Translations under genes and position numbers: made by a program | Origin: Diprion similis | Lineage: Eukaryota; Arthropoda; Insecta; Hymenoptera; Diprionidae | DNA length: 64,000 nucleotides | Assembly: GCF_021155765.1 (NCBI RefSeq) | Contig: NC_060112.1 | Location: forward strand, 17,298,001-17,362,000 | Direction: 5' to 3' | Notes under the pieces: model-generated | What the model saw: the letters and a program-made list of their open reading frames with translations, nothing else | Databases searched by the model: none | Told to the model about the DNA's origin: nothing | Part shown: one piece after another, positions 13,517-28,431 of the stretch | Numbering within the stretch: the first letter of the stretch is position 1 | How the letters are laid out: every line of letters begins with the position of its first letter

Positions 13517-16500
13517 CCAGCCACAAATTGGTTGGCATGTAGCTCTTGTCGAGGTGAGTCGATGCCGATCAGGGTGTGCATGACACGTCGCCTGTGCCTC
13601 GATTATAAGGGGTGCGGATGATTGATCAGGCATCGGCGGAACTTGTAGGCGCATGCTCGTCCTTGTTGTTCAAAACGGACAATTATTCCTCCTCGCGGGC
13701 AACGGTAACGATGATTTTGTTATTCGGGTAGGGCGTTATGGATTGAATAGTCGTTTTAGATTCTAATCTCGTATCTAAATGTACCTGGCACACGACATTG
13801 CCTTTCCTTATTCACTAATTCGTTCAAAGTTAAATTCTCACAAATCCCTCTTTCTCGATGTGTTCTCTTATTGATTATGACTCTTATTGACTCATTCTTT
13901 CGATTATACGGGATGTTTAGGATTCGACTGGGAAAAACCGACGAAATTCCATGCGATAAGTACTCCATTGATCGTTCGGTTTAGGCGTGCATGGCAGTCC
14001 TGCTCAGTGAACCAACTGGACTGCAAATCAGCCTGACGAATCGATTTTGCCATTGTATGTACACAGTGAATTTTTATCTTATCCTAATTTGCCGCAGTTC
14101 AAACTTAATGAAATAAAGCTTCTACTCTCGATGCACCGGATCCTGACTCAGTTTACGTCAAATTGGCGAGACGTTCTTTCACGTAAATAGTAAACACTAG
14201 GCGCGGGGTCGGTAAAAACACAAGTACATTACGCCGAGTTAAAAGTTAACCCAGAAACCCAGAGTAAAACTAGGTTCCTGAAGTAGCCGTGATCAGCAAA
14301 CACCCCGGAGTGCTACTTGAGAAACTGCGAGCGGCGATCTCCTTGCTTGGAAATGAACGGTCGTCGTTCTCGCGACGACGATGACGATGATGGTCGTCGC
14401 AACGGCTCTCCAAGTCTGTGTGTCTTGTACGTACCTACAACACGCGGTGTACCTACCTACCAGCGGAAGATTCTCACCGTTAAATCGTTCCTCTCGTCCC
14501 GGTAATCGTTCTAGGTCCTAGTTCTCCTTCACGCTTTACAAGCGACTGCACAGATGCTGATCTACCGGCGAGATGAAATTTCGCTGACAACCAAAACGAC
14601 CGTGAGCACATGAACCATTATAGGTACTCCATAGAGCGGATAATAGCGATAATTACAACCTGCCGTGAAATCGAGCAGCGAAGTTCTTTGGCACAAGGCA
14701 AACTGCAGTACAGGTTCAAACCGTGGATGCTGGAGTGCAGCAGAAAAATTTCAAGCCGAGGCAATTTTGCCTTTTTCTTCTTCTTCTTCTTTAAGAATAT
14801 AAACACTGATGCGAGATTGGAATCGCACTCGGCACATCACGCTTATACACTGTACACGGTACCGTTCTAAGTTTGCAGCTTTCATCGGTGACGTAACTTC
14901 CGCCCTACATGCCATGGGAAAAACTCTCGCCTAGAAGCCGGCTTATGTCTTATTATGTATTACATATACCTTTGTGGAAATCTGCCCGAGTACTCGATCG
15001 ATCATCCGTGCAGTATAATTCTTACAAAAGAAAAAAAAACTACAATTACCTCCAATTGTAAATTCGGGCAGACATTGTGTCCTCGGTTTATGATTTGCCT
15101 GTATAATTTTGTGTGTTACGACGATAATTTCAACGCAGTGTATTTTATTCTTTTATTCTTGCGTATTTCGAGGTTCAGGATTGTAGCAAAAACATGTTTT
15201 AAAACGCGTTGTTCGATTTCGTGGCTATGATTTTACTGACGCGAGTTTACAGGAGACGCAAAAAATGGATCCCAGTTTATTTTTTACCAGCGTCTATCGA
15301 AGACGGGCCACTTTCGAATACTGGACGCCTTTTATTATGTGGTTTATAAATTACAAACGTCGAGGTGTGCGAACGATTTTTTTCTTTTTTTGTTTTACGA
15401 TCGAAAGACTTGGATTTGGTTTTAACATTGTAATTATTAATGTATGTAACGTTTGGCCTGTAGGAAAATAATATTAATGAGAAACTTGAGTGCAATTTAT
15501 TTGCCACACAATAATTGGCATTCCCCTTATACTCCTTACGCAACATAATTTTACTACCATGGCATGAATAATATATTACGACTTTAATAATATAACTTCT
15601 TTGCGAATAAATATTCTCCGGTATTAAAAAATTATTATTATTCAAATTCGAACACCTTTTAACGGAGTTGAATTTTAAAGTGAAACCGTAAGCGTCGTAT
15701 TCAAATCACACTATGATTCGCGAGTAAGTAATTAATAAATTCATGGTTTACGATTATATGTATAGGTATAACTAAACGATGTATATACCACAGCATCTAC
15801 ATGTAAAAGAAAACACTCGTAAAACTGGAAAACAATTTTTTCGCAATGCTTTTCACGACGCCATTAAAAAGTAAGAGTCCGTTGGTCTGTCCGACAAACT
15901 TTGCGATAACCTCCTAAATGACTAGATGAAAAATCTGAAACTCACAGGACTCGACAGCCAAATGAAGGAGAATTGAAAACAAAATTGCAACTTGTTTCCG
16001 AGATCATCGCCGGAGACATTAGTTTCAAAAATTTTTCTTCGGATTCTGCAGATGTGAAAACGTAAAGATCTCGTAAATGCTGTATGCACAGAGCGGGCTT
16101 TAAATATTCATGAAGCACATGCAGCGCATAAGCCGGTAAATTGCACGCACCTGATTACCGCAGTGACGAAGCCATGCATCCTGGGAAAAAAGAGCCATTT
16201 TCATATGTGTGAAGATTCGTGAGAAGAAACGAGGTAAAACCATCTCCTCCCCGCTACACATTGCATATCGGAATAAAAAAAATCGGACAATTTACCGAAA
16301 GTTTGTTTAAAAATTTCTCAGCTTTGATTTGAATGTTTAAAATTTGCGAGAACGATTACGCGGGTCAAAACTTCCAGTTAATTTAACAGAATCGGCTTGC
16401 CGGAGTATAAAGTACGTAATTGACTTCACGACGAGTAGTTTCTGATTACGATCTTCGTCGTCACTTGAACCGACAAACTGACAACTCGCAGACGCGGGGC

Positions 16501-19500
16501 TGGTTCAAAATATAATTTCATTGGATATATGAAACTCGGCGATTTCAGTGACGTAAATACAGAAACAGTTGATAAAAATTTCCTCTATGACTTTAATAAT
16601 TGGAGTCTCGAAGCTAGTCTCGTACACAAATCGTTTAAAACTAAAGTAATTAATGGGTACCCTGAACCAACCAAGTTTCCGTAAATGACACTCGTCTCTG
16701 AGAAATAAAATTAAAAATTAAACTTACGAGACCGTCGTTCAAACAGCCACACACTCTATAATGTTTGTTACGTTTGGCTGATAGAACGAAGTACTTTTCA
16801 AATACTCGGAAATCGTAGCTTCGGAGCAATTAGGCAATCCGTATAACACTTGGACCAATTCTATCAAACTGAAGGTCACATAATTGCTGGTGTTGATGTA
16901 ATGTATTAGGAAAAGATGCAAATGCTTTAAGGACGGTGGCGGGCTAAATATCGATACTGCTGCTTGATTTTATAACTGCACAGTCGTAAAAGGAGAATTC
17001 ATTTCAAATTGCTCATGTTGTTATTCAGAAGATTAATTTCTACGGGATGATTGAAACAGATTTTCGTTCGTTTTTCAGTGATCAATTCAATACTGCTATT
17101 CGTTGATCATAATCAGTATCAGCGCAATGGTGCAATATGTAATATTGAACGTTTCTAAGATAATGACAAAAAATCTGCTTCAGTGACTTTATAAAAAATA
17201 GTCCTCTGAATAAACGAGCTTTTCATACGTTACGAAAATAAAAATTTCTTAATTAATACTCAAGCACGACTATCTCATAACAAAATCATTAAAGAAACAT
17301 TAATTTTTGGCCAAGAAACGTCCTCTTAATTCAAGGGCAGCGAGAAATTTGACTGTGTATGTGGAATTCCATGCGAACCCAACCAACTTCTGACTCCCAC
17401 CATTTTTAATTTTGTTAAATATTTTTTCTGCGATTGTCCCAATTCCGAAACAGTATCCTGATTTTTTTCAGATTTTTCATTCAACTGCTCGATTATTTAT
17501 AAATATTTAAAGTCATTTTGAAAAGGAACTTTTTAAAAATTCTCAACAAATTCTCATAAACTGTATATTCTATTCCACCCATTTCGAAACCGGGCCCATG
17601 ATGGACCGATTTGTTTCCCATTTTTTTTTGTTCAGCACTTTCACTTTTTTTTTTGTCAGCTAAAAGATTGTTCAAACGACGCTGAAAATTCCGGAAAAAT
17701 TCTTAAAACTTGTACATTTTTCCCTTAGAATAAACCTTTCCTGTGACGTGCGTTTATCGCGTACTATAATAAGACACGAGAATAGATTCGTTATCGATTC
17801 ACCTTGCTACCTTTCGCTCGGCAGGTGTAAGAATCGCCTTGATCATTGACGAGATCGCGATGGCAAAGAATTCTTCAAGGCTTATCCACGGTTGAATCGA
17901 TTTGAGTGTAATTTATATACAAGGTGTACATCATACCTCCACATCGGCAAGGCTGCCAAGGTTTGTCCAGTTAAATGACCCACTGGTTCTAGACACTAGT
18001 TATATTAGCACACTTTTTGCGGTGAATTTTTTTCCAACCTATTCGGAAATATTTCAACTTCAAGATCAAGTTCCGCGTCTTCCGGTATCTCGTTTAATTC
18101 CCAAAGAACCTCGCCGTTGTCATCGTTGCCGTACAGAGTATTAATAATCATACATCCCGGAGTCGACGTCCTTGTCAAAGGTTGGATAAGCGAGTTGGAC
18201 CAGAGAAGGTCCCCGTTTCTTTTCATGCGTGCAGGCAAACGTCATTGTGCTACAATCCGTCATTTCTATGCCCGTGTCGCGTTATAAGAATTCAACAAAC
18301 ACCTGGCAACAGCTCGACTGTAATGCCTGACCATTGTTCCCTTATGTCACAACAGAAGAATCACCGTGCGTATTAGAACAACAAGAATGAACGACAATCG
18401 GCCGCATTATGTTATCGAAATCATGAGGATCATTCCTTCTTCTTCACTTCCTCTCCCCGCACCGACGTATCATCTCGTTTTTAAACTGCAATACCTGTAT
18501 TCAAACATTGAATATATTCGATTGCTAATTTTAGTTTCAATTAACTGGAACTCTGCAGGAATAAATTCTATTTGCATACCTCAGGGAAAGAAAAACGAAA
18601 CAGAATCGGATTCTGTTTTTCCTTTTATCCGATGAAAGCTGCATTTTTTCGCGTGAATTAAAAAATAGGACCCGACTCTTTTCAGCTGCGGTGATTCTCT
18701 GAAAATTTGATCATTTTTTTTTCTAACGCTAAGATCTAACAATAATTGGAGTCGTGTAAATACGTGTGTGTATCTGCTATTTTGGCCACGTCAAGTCAGG
18801 CCGGGGTTTATAGCAACCAGCGAAGAGAGTTTGAGCTGTTCACGTATCCACGACTCGACACATATATAACTATAACTATAGAATTGTTATGTAACACCGC
18901 ACCATTCCGAGAGTTTTGTTTGCCGATCGGATCGGTTTACCTTGTGGCTTCTATACGATGATATTAGAGGTACGCTTGCAGGTGCGTGCCGCAATATCAT
19001 GGCTAATGAATAAGAGACGAATAACAGCTGGGATAAGGTATATATAATAAAAGGAACAACAAAAACAATAGTTATCCAACGTTAATACGTAATTAACATT
19101 CGTTACATATTTTTATATTCTGCACAGACATTGCATCCTGCATCCCGAAGTACTTTTTCCCGAAGGTAAATATAATAACAGCCAAATAAATCGTAATTAT
19201 CGGAGCGATTCGCAACATCGGAGAAAAAAATAATCATGCGAATGAAATTACATACATAAACTCTCGTTTAGGTGAGTTGTTTATATTGTCGTGCGATGCA
19301 TAATTAGGGAACCTGTTTACCCGCCGCGCAGCTTGGAAAACTTTCAACAAAAATTTCCATGAAAGTTGGCTAGGTATAATATACTACGTAAATAGCATTT
19401 CGATTTCTATTCAAAAACCTCCGCTACGTCTGCGAGAATATCAGTATTGGGTATCGTGAAAAAAAAACTAAAAACAAAAAAAAACATGAACTGACTTAAT

Positions 19501-21082
19501 TTAATCCAGAGAATCGGCAGGGATAATTGGTCAAAACGGTGAAAAAAACCTGCAAGAAATGTGAATACTGATCCGGTTTCCGACCGTTGAAACGTAAGCC
19601 GGCTGAGGATTATTGAAAATCAGAATCTCTTACAAGATACTCTTTTCAAATAAATGTGCAATGAGCGCATCTCTCGCAATTAGTAGCACGTGAGATGTAT
19701 TATAAGTGTGGCTAATTGAGCAAAGAATAAATTCGACGATATTTGCTCGTCACAAACTATCGTTCAAAATAAATGATATCCTGCGAACGCGTTTTCACCC
19801 TGAACTTCTAATTAGACTTATTATTCGTTTCCTCTATTATCGAACGCGCTCGTTCCACCCCTCCCAGTAAATTTCACAGTAAATCACAGACTTTGATAAT
19901 TTATTCATAAGAGATCACCAGTCCCTCTGTTATGCGACGTACCTAGTTGCAAATATTCAAACAATACCAATGAATGAATGGTTCGAGATTAGGGAAAATA
20001 ATGAATAAGTAAATAAATAAATCACCTCCATCGGTATTCGCGTGATGGCCTAAAACCGGTACACATGGCATAGACGTTAGGTACTTATACAGACTTCCCG
20101 TTAACGTTTAGTACATAACTTTATTTGAGGAACCACATAGTTGCATGTAAAAAAATGAAAAGTCTGTGTTAATAAGGTAGAATACGAATAAAATAAACAA
20201 AGGTACTGTACACGGTTCATAAAAAATGTCTCAGAAGGTCCACTAAAATTTTTTGATTGATTCAACGATTTTTTAATGTCTTACCAAGTGAAAGAAAAAG
20301 TACAAAGTACAAATTAAATTTTCATGTGACAATTTAAATGCTAAAATTACAACAATTTATGTCATATTTACTAACAATAATGTAACAAATAATTTAAACA
20401 TAAAGTGAACCTGCTGGGACATTGTGTTTAGTTAAATTTTTCCAACAGTGCAGCCACATCTGTAAACAACTTAGGAGAAGAATAATTTACAACTAAAGAC
20501 AACAAAAAAAAAGTAGAAAAAAAAACGAGGATGAAAAAAATTTGACCAACAGCGGATGAAAACCTTGATTAATTTCGTGAATATACATAGTTCTTAAGAA
20601 TGTTCTCAGAACCTTGTCATTCGGTGGTCTCGTGTAAAAGTCAAGCCTGTTCTCCAACACGACTGTATTAATTTCATACTCTTGTAAAGGAATGTGCCTA
20701 TTCGTATTCATGTATCTAATAGCACGTGATCATCGACGAGTTGATCCGATAAAAACCGATTTGGTTTATTTATTTCTCTTTTCACATATACCAATCACGT
20801 ATTATAACTGCAGTTCGTGAAATAACTATAGATATACTTATACATAGGTCATGTGTGTATATCTACTAACCGAACAAGAATATCAATAAGAAAAAAAAGA
20901 GGTAATAACGACTAAAAGAATCGAGCAGGTTAAATTCCTGTACAGCCGAGATGAAATACACCATCATCGTGCAGTGCAGACAGGTTTTTGAAGCCTTGAT
21001 AATAAAATTAATAATAATCTGTCACAAATACAGTCTATCTGCGTTTGTGAGAATTCCTATCAACTAAACGGCCTGTAAAAGT

Positions 21083-21612
21083 CTAGGCGATTTTAAGCAG
21101 GTGAAATGCTGTTCTTACAGCCATAATAATCGCTTGGTAATCGGCTCGGTTGCGGGTAAGTATAAATACGGCATTATGACCCCGACCCGAGAGACGAACT
21201 TGGAACGAATTGCCAAGCTCGTATAGCTGACAGGCCAGCCGTGTGTTCTTTGCATCTGCGGTAGGGTTACGAGCCATAAATGTATGGAGTCGACATGTTT
21301 CTTCGAGGTGTGGATCAAGGCGGGCGTACAAAATGTGCAGGTTGCGCCATTAATGATCGGCGTAATCTGCACGAGCATCACGCTCCTCTCGTTGCATTGT
21401 CTTACAGCCAACCGTCAAAGTTAACGCTATCCATGCACCTAGATTGGCCAACGTTCATTTGGGCTAGACGTGCTTATATGGACGAATTAGCCTCGCCACC
21501 CGAATCGAAGGCTGGAGGAAAAGAAGAAACAGTTTTAATCAATAGTTTGAGCGGAGCTTTTGCGATTAGAACGTTAGAAATGATCAAACTAATGTTTTTC
21601 ATGTGGTTCTAA
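21083..21612. other. GC-rich block open in several frames, coding status unclear
   Basis: Two overlapping minus frames (82 and 98 codons) and one plus frame (110 codons) are open over the same few hundred bases. The 82-codon minus frame ends near a consensus donor (GCT|gtaaga, about 21121) and contains TRNRADYQAIIMA, faintly like the NNRAELxAxxxAL helix of RNase H proteins, but no catalytic set is visible. It could be a decayed exon or transposon piece, or only a GC-rich block with few chance stops. Confidence 0.15.
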
Positions 21613-21618
21613 TGTTTG

Positions 21619-21646
21619 TTAGGTTAGGTTAGGCTAGGTTAGGCTA
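21619..21646 (+). repeat. Interstitial TTAGG telomere-type array
   Basis: About five and a half units of TTAGG, two of them CTAGG variants. TTAGG is the ancestral insect telomere repeat. At 28 bases the array is short, so it may be a repair scar or chance. Confidence 0.6.
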
Positions 21647-24600
21647 GAAAACAAATATTTGTAAAATTTTCTTTAGAACATCTTGGAAGTTCTTTAGATT
21701 GTGAATCAAATAAGCTCAATAAACGTTGGAATCGAATAAAGGACAGCAAAGTTTAATAATTTTTAACGTTCTGACTGTAAAACCTTTTTTCAAATTGTTA
21801 TATTTAGGATAGTATTATCAGTAAGGATTTTGTTTCCTTCAAGTTCACCGTCTTTGACGCGATTAACATTGTTGTAGATTTTTCAAACGATTTTTTACTC
21901 TTATCCCGTAATTTTTGATTTATTGTCAGACATCCTGATCCTTGGATCCGAGTAAATAATTTGTAATACATATCTTTGTAAACATAAGTAGAAAAATCGC
22001 AGTCTCTACCGATACGCGATTCTTTGGGCTGGTGGTCAAGCCGCTTTTGAAATTATATTTATAATGGAGAGATAGACGGAGCAACGTTTATTACAATATA
22101 CATGCAGCCAAATTTAGTCAGAAACAACGTGAACTTTTGCCAGGCCATGGACGGACGACTTGAGAAGGTCGCGATAAAAAATAATATTACTCTTTTAACC
22201 TCGTTGGTCGTTTTTAACCGCGGGAGCATTGAACTGCAATTGACGAAGACGTAGTCTTGGATTAAAAAATGAATTTCTTCTTTTATTATTACGTCTTTGG
22301 AGCTTGTTGCGTTTGAAATGACGCGATTTGTAGAAAACTTACATTTGGCTAAATATAAATCCGTCATCATGCGCTTTAGCTGCGATATTCGGAGAGATTT
22401 CTGAAGTCAGCAGAGAAGAAAATGATAATCATCTACAGTTGATCGATAGCCGATGGCGAATTTAGATTAATATTTGCATGCGATTATCAATGCTCTCTAT
22501 GAATTCGACATTAGCAATAAAACCTACGGCACCTCAGTTTTCAATGCGTATATAAATCTACATAAAGCAATATCGAAAGTTGAAGCTGTGGCTTTTGTAA
22601 AGATATTAATCATTTTTTTATTTTCTATCTATTACACGAAGATCACGGGATTCGTTTATTGGACCGTTACTCTGCACATTCTTTGCACTCAGGGTATGTG
22701 TAACAAGCAAAATTATACGATTACGCGTAATTGTATCTACCCACCATGTGGTTACACACCCCGTTGTGGTAAACGTTCGTAAACACTTGTATAACGCGGT
22801 TATACAACAAAACGCAACGTGATCTATCGTCCGATTTTTGCCAATGATCGAATATCGCTCTCATACAATTATTATCAATCCTATTGCATAAGGTACCGTC
22901 AATCCGCTGTCAATTTACCCAGGCAGTAAATAAAGAACGATGTTAATTTGTCAAGTGAAGCAAAACCTTGAAAAAAAAAAAATCGATAATTGCAATGTCA
23001 TCAAACTTTTACTTAACGCGATGCAACATTTGCAACACATCTAAACCCGCAATGAAAAGTTAAGTAAGAAAGAAACGAAAAATAAAAAGAAATAATAAAT
23101 TCTTGAGACGCACGATTTTGTGAGTCAAATTTTTCCAGCCACGTTTTTCATCGTTTTAAGCATAATAATAAATATCTGCAGAAAAGATGTCTTAAATGTG
23201 TACTGACGTATCATATGCACTGAACACTAGAAGATTATACTACTTCACTCAAGACTTGTGTGTGCCGAATTCAAAACAGACAATTTCATAATTCGTTAAA
23301 ATACGACCTTGCTGCTTGATTATCTTTCAAAATGATGTATGATTTTTCTTTTATTCAGACTCTCTCATACGAGTTTTCTCCTGCATAAAACAAGAAATTG
23401 TATTAACTTTATACCATTTCAGATCACCGTTTCAACGGTTTGTACTTCCCATAATCACACGTAACGTCACTACGATCATTGTCGTATATAAGTGACAAAA
23501 AAAAAAAAAAAACCAAGAAACGAAAAAACAACGACATTCCTCGCTCTTGTGTAGTCGATAATTTTTTTTTTCTCTCTCACACTCATTACAAACGATGGCA
23601 CACGTTTCAGGTTACGGTAACTCACAAGTTGGCTGTAATAATATGTATATTGTGTGTATACCTATACTTTGTTCTCCAATGACGTAGTTTCACAGCGACA
23701 CACGGGTTGTGCAAATGTTACGGCAATCTGGATTCCCCATTAAAAATGCTAGTCGCGTAGGCAGGTAGGTACCTAGAATAATTCGCGAGGTGACTCTGCT
23801 TGACAAACCTGCACGTAAGTAAAACCTGGACAGAAAATGAAACTCACTTATGCCCTTGACATAGGGCGAAGGTTCGACGCTTCGTCCTTTGCTCAGGCGA
23901 AAACAGGATTCAGGAGGATTTCGGGATGAAGATATTCGACTTCTGTCACGTAGCTGCACGTCTTGCCTTTCTTTTCCACTCACCGACTTCTCGCGACAAT
24001 CTTTATCCTTCTGCAATTCGGATATTTTTCTTTACAAACCTGTAACGTATCTAAATTTTTTCTTGTTTTCAATCCACGTTCGTTTTCCTCGTTCTATTAT
24101 CCCGCGATAAAGGATCGGTAATAATTCCTCACGATATGTTCGCATTTCTACGTGAAAACTTGACGGTTGTAGGGGAAAAATAAGAAGAGATAAAAAGTGG
24201 GGGAAAAAAAATTATACGAATGTCAAGTGACTTCGTAACATCGCGAAATTACAATATTTTATTAATCTGCCGACTGAGGAATTACGTCAATGGTTTACAC
24301 GTATTTAAGTATTATATTACGAATGAACGAAGAAGATGGAGAAAAAGACGAAGAAGGTATTAATAATTCTGCTGTAAGTGTAGAACTAGTTATTGAAGCA
24401 ATCCATGAACAAGCCTAAGCTATAATAAAACTTGTTATATTAATTGACGATTTCCTGTATGGGAAAAAAATACAATCGCAGGATAGCACTTGCTTTAAAA
24501 CGTAAGCAGACGTATAATAATTAAATAATCAATCGCTTAGAGATAAACCGCAGACGAGTTTCTATCAGCGCCATTGCAATGGCGACAATACATGCAGTGG

Positions 24601-27600
24601 AAAACTACAGAAATATGGATAAGCCGCCAACGGATAATTCGCTTTTTCCGACTAATTAGTGTAAAATAAAAACATAAAAGGCCGCTATAATAGTTACGAA
24701 AAAACCTGCAGAGTTTTCAAGATGTAACTGCACCATATGTGCAGATGAAAGATATTTCGTTTGCATTCTACACATGCATCTTATACGCGACATTCAATTT
24801 AATCGTCCCCTTTTAACCCTTTGAAAAATTCTGAGAAAAGTACCTGATATTGTATCCTTATAATCGCTGTATTCGCTGACACATTAATATGCATGTACGC
24901 ATATACTGTACATAATATACATATACCTAAGCAATATATAGGATGGGAAGGTGGGTACAGAGTCGAAGAATCAAAGATCAAGGTGATTAGCGCTGCAAGT
25001 CGCGTTTGTGAAGGATCACGACAAAAACAGATCTTAAAGATCTTACTTTAGTGCAGAAAAAAATAAGACGAACAAACAATCATACGGCAGACGGAAACTT
25101 AAAAATTACCTTCATAAAATTATACAGCAGACGGAAATTTAAAAACTACGTTTTACGTGAATAACTTTCTCGCCTGATAGACTGAACTTAAAATCGTAGA
25201 CAAAAAACACACCTTTCAGCTGCGTAAGATGCTCTTTCAGGCATTATCCAAAAAGTGGTGCAAGTGCGGTAGCTTTTCAATCGTGACAATAAGGACAGTT
25301 TTATTTATTCAGAGCAATGAAACCTCACGATATCCACACATGTATCCGTGGAGTTTTATTCACCTGGAAACTTAAACAGCACTTCGTCTTAAAAAATGTA
25401 TTCAACAGAATTACACGCTGCTACAAGCCTGCAATATGCTCATTAATCTCAATCCCGTGCTGATCAGTTAGGCTGCGAATGTTTTACGAATAAGCGTTAC
25501 GAATAAAATTCACGCTGTAAAAGTCATTTGCTTCAAGTCTTGCTACTCAAATAATTTTGTTTCATTTTATAGTGTCAACTTAATTATTGTCCGAAGCTAA
25601 CGAGATACTTATCGGAAATAAAATGAAAATTGAAACCAACTACGTATAGTTTTTCTTGTTTTGTTTTATATTCAAAATTTGGACCTTTAAAAAAAACGAC
25701 CTACTTCTTGCGTATTCCACAATAGAAGCTTTTCTATTCCAGTGTCAAAATCATAAAACTTATCCACAAAAAGGAGGTCATAAATAAATAACCATCGCAA
25801 ATCCTTAATCGCGTATAAAGTTTGACTCGCCAACGAAAACGAGTGCTATAAAGTAGAAAAAAAAACCACAAACACTCGCAACACTTCTAAGGTCAATTAT
25901 AAATCTGGAATATCATTATATTTATAAGGAACTAAAACCGCGAGTCTTAGCCTCGTACGATCAATTATTTTTATAATATAATATTTCTTTCTTTCCTCAG
26001 ACAAGGGGCAAAGTTAACAGTAAAGACGAAAATAGTTACTTACAAGTCGGACAAACGATAAGAGGAATTCTAAAATTTGAATGTAAATATCAAAGTGAAA
26101 CCGGAATGTTAACCGAAGGCGAGGAGTTGTGTACAAGGATAAAGTGAGAAGAAAAGTGAAATTAAAGTATTGAAAATAAAGGATCTCCAAAGCTTTTTCC
26201 ACTCTCCTTTAACAGGAGAAATATTTTATCCCGATGCTGGACTGTGCATGGCCACCGAATTTCTAACAGGCATTCAACCCGCGATGCGAACCGGCATCGC
26301 CCACGCAGGTTCTTGGCATCAGGTGCCTGGCCCACGACATTGCTGAGGAATAAATTAAAATTAAAAATAGAACAATATGAGAAGATGGAAAAAGGACGGT
26401 TCAGAAACAATTCCAGACATCTTGCCGGTGGAAAATTGGGAAAACTGACAAAGAGAGTCGAGCTGAAGTAATGGCGCATCTATTTTGGAAGATTAGGGTC
26501 TTCGCATAAAGAGAAGAAGAATAAGAAAAAAACGCGATTAGATACAACGAAACCAAGTGGCATTTACCTCAGGCTAACTATATATAAAACCGAGGCTTAA
26601 CTGTATACGTATCGTATGATTCCGAGACTTTAATTGCTAACTTCTCGAGTCTTGGATATCAGCGTCAGGCAGTTAATTTCTGACTTAAAAATTTCGTAAA
26701 TACCGGTTTAAATTGAACATATTTATTGAAAATATAATATCGCATCCGTTGAATATATAAGCGTTTCGACAAATGTCAAGTTGGGATTACAAACTCAACC
26801 ACAATATATGATAATTACTTACCTCCCAAGACATGCTGCGAGTGTCTGTATTTTTTAATTAAATATCGTTAATTACACAAAATCGCACAAAAATAATTAA
26901 GGCCAGTTCATACGGGCAATATTGTGCTGATTTGATAACGAGTTTAAATGCAGACTTGCGTATAATTATCATCGTCCTACACAGCTATTGATTTAATTGA
27001 CTTTCGTAATAATTCTTTCGGCTGCTTGTGACGAGAGTACTGATCTATACTATAGACAGGTACGTACACATTTATTAATTTTTTAATTATTAACGATGAA
27101 ATTTTTACTTTTATGACTTTTACCAGAGCAAATTGTTTTTTCCCTCTGTCAGATTACCTATCGGTTATTCAAAGTTGAGTAATTGCCAACGATGTGATGT
27201 GTAATTGAATACGTGGAAAGCGAGGTTCACAGGTCAGAAGTCAATGTGATTTCACAAAATCGATATTATTTCAATAAATCGAGTGCAATATAATTATATT
27301 TTATATAATTAACGTGCTTTTTCCACAATCATCACGAAACTTGAAGTCCAATAGATAAGTTTAATTTCATATCTGTTATGCAAAGTCCGAATCACGAACA
27401 AATTTATCAATTCTGCTTGATACTTTACGTTATTGCCGCTATGCCACTTATATGAAGTGCAATGCTAAAAAATATTTCCGTTTCAAATATCGCGAATATT
27501 ATAAATCGTGATCACGATCAGATTTTACGGTGCAAAGATTCTCTCAGATGTTGGCAAAGTATTATTCACTGTCTCTTCTTTCATCTATCAATCAATCAAA

Positions 27601-28431
27601 GTGGTGAGAATTTGAAGCTATAATGCAATAGGTACGTAATGGAAAACTACCATCGCGAATGTATAATTATCTCCGGGTTGTGAGCATGTATGGTAATAAT
27701 CGTTATCAGACCTGTCGAACTCTTTTACTCGATAACCAGTTTGAAAACAACTTCTCCGAACGAAATGCGGCTATGCATTATTTTAGCCCGTCATTTTCAT
27801 TAATTATAAATTGTTGTAGACCCTGCTCATCCGCATATGCACTGAATATGTCTCGCGTGATATTTTCGTGAAACAATCCAATGGGAATAACCGATTCCGA
27901 AAGAGTTTGTGAAGCCATTGAAGTTCTTACGATTTATGATTGATCGTTGGAACTCGTTAAAATCTGCTTGTGAAATTGCCGTTCCGTCGTTGATCCAGCT
28001 CAGCATCGTGGAATTTTATTCCAACTTTTCTTTTGGTATATATTTTACCAACTCTGTGATATTTCCTATGCTTTTATGCGTAGAAAACTTTTGAATAGCT
28101 TTTTATTTATTTGTATTATTTATACTGTATACTCATATTCTTCACTTTTGCTATTATATTTTGCTATATTCTTATAAGTAACCCCTTCTGTTGTTGATGA
28201 TTTTACATTTTTACAATTTCTACTAATACTTCCAGGCACCAGGTTGGTCATGCATGATATTACGTAGCTGGAATGAAACTTGAATTTTAAACACTTAATA
28301 CTGGCATTGAATCATATTTAATCTGAAGTTATTCGTAATCAGTCGTTGATCTTAGTGTCCTGAATCCTATAAAGTATATGCACAACCCTAAGTTTTACCT
28401 TTATAATCTCACAACTTCCCCACCAGTGGAC

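Larger units (their letters stand above)
13517..28431. other. Gene-poor stretch between the 13.5-kb block and the ND-49 pair
   Basis: About 15 kb with no recognisable coding exon. Scattered ORFs under 111 codons look like chance frames. Three spots are set apart: a 77-codon acidic frame at 18005-18238 (minus), a GC-rich block at 21083-21612 open in several frames, and a TTAGG array at 21619-21646. Toward the right end, TTTATT hexamers at 28102-28111 (AATAAA on the minus strand) lie about 325 bases past the stop of the first ND-49 copy and could end its 3' UTR. Confidence 0.5.

Noticed and set aside
12711-13654. Several overlapping frames in the 13-kb GC-rich block as a protein gene
   Set aside because: Open in both strands at once, Arg-rich and without domains; better explained by GC content and a possible untranslated exon.
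14690-14740. tRNA-like B box (ggttcaaacc)
   Set aside because: Flanking bases do not form a T-arm stem or cloverleaf.
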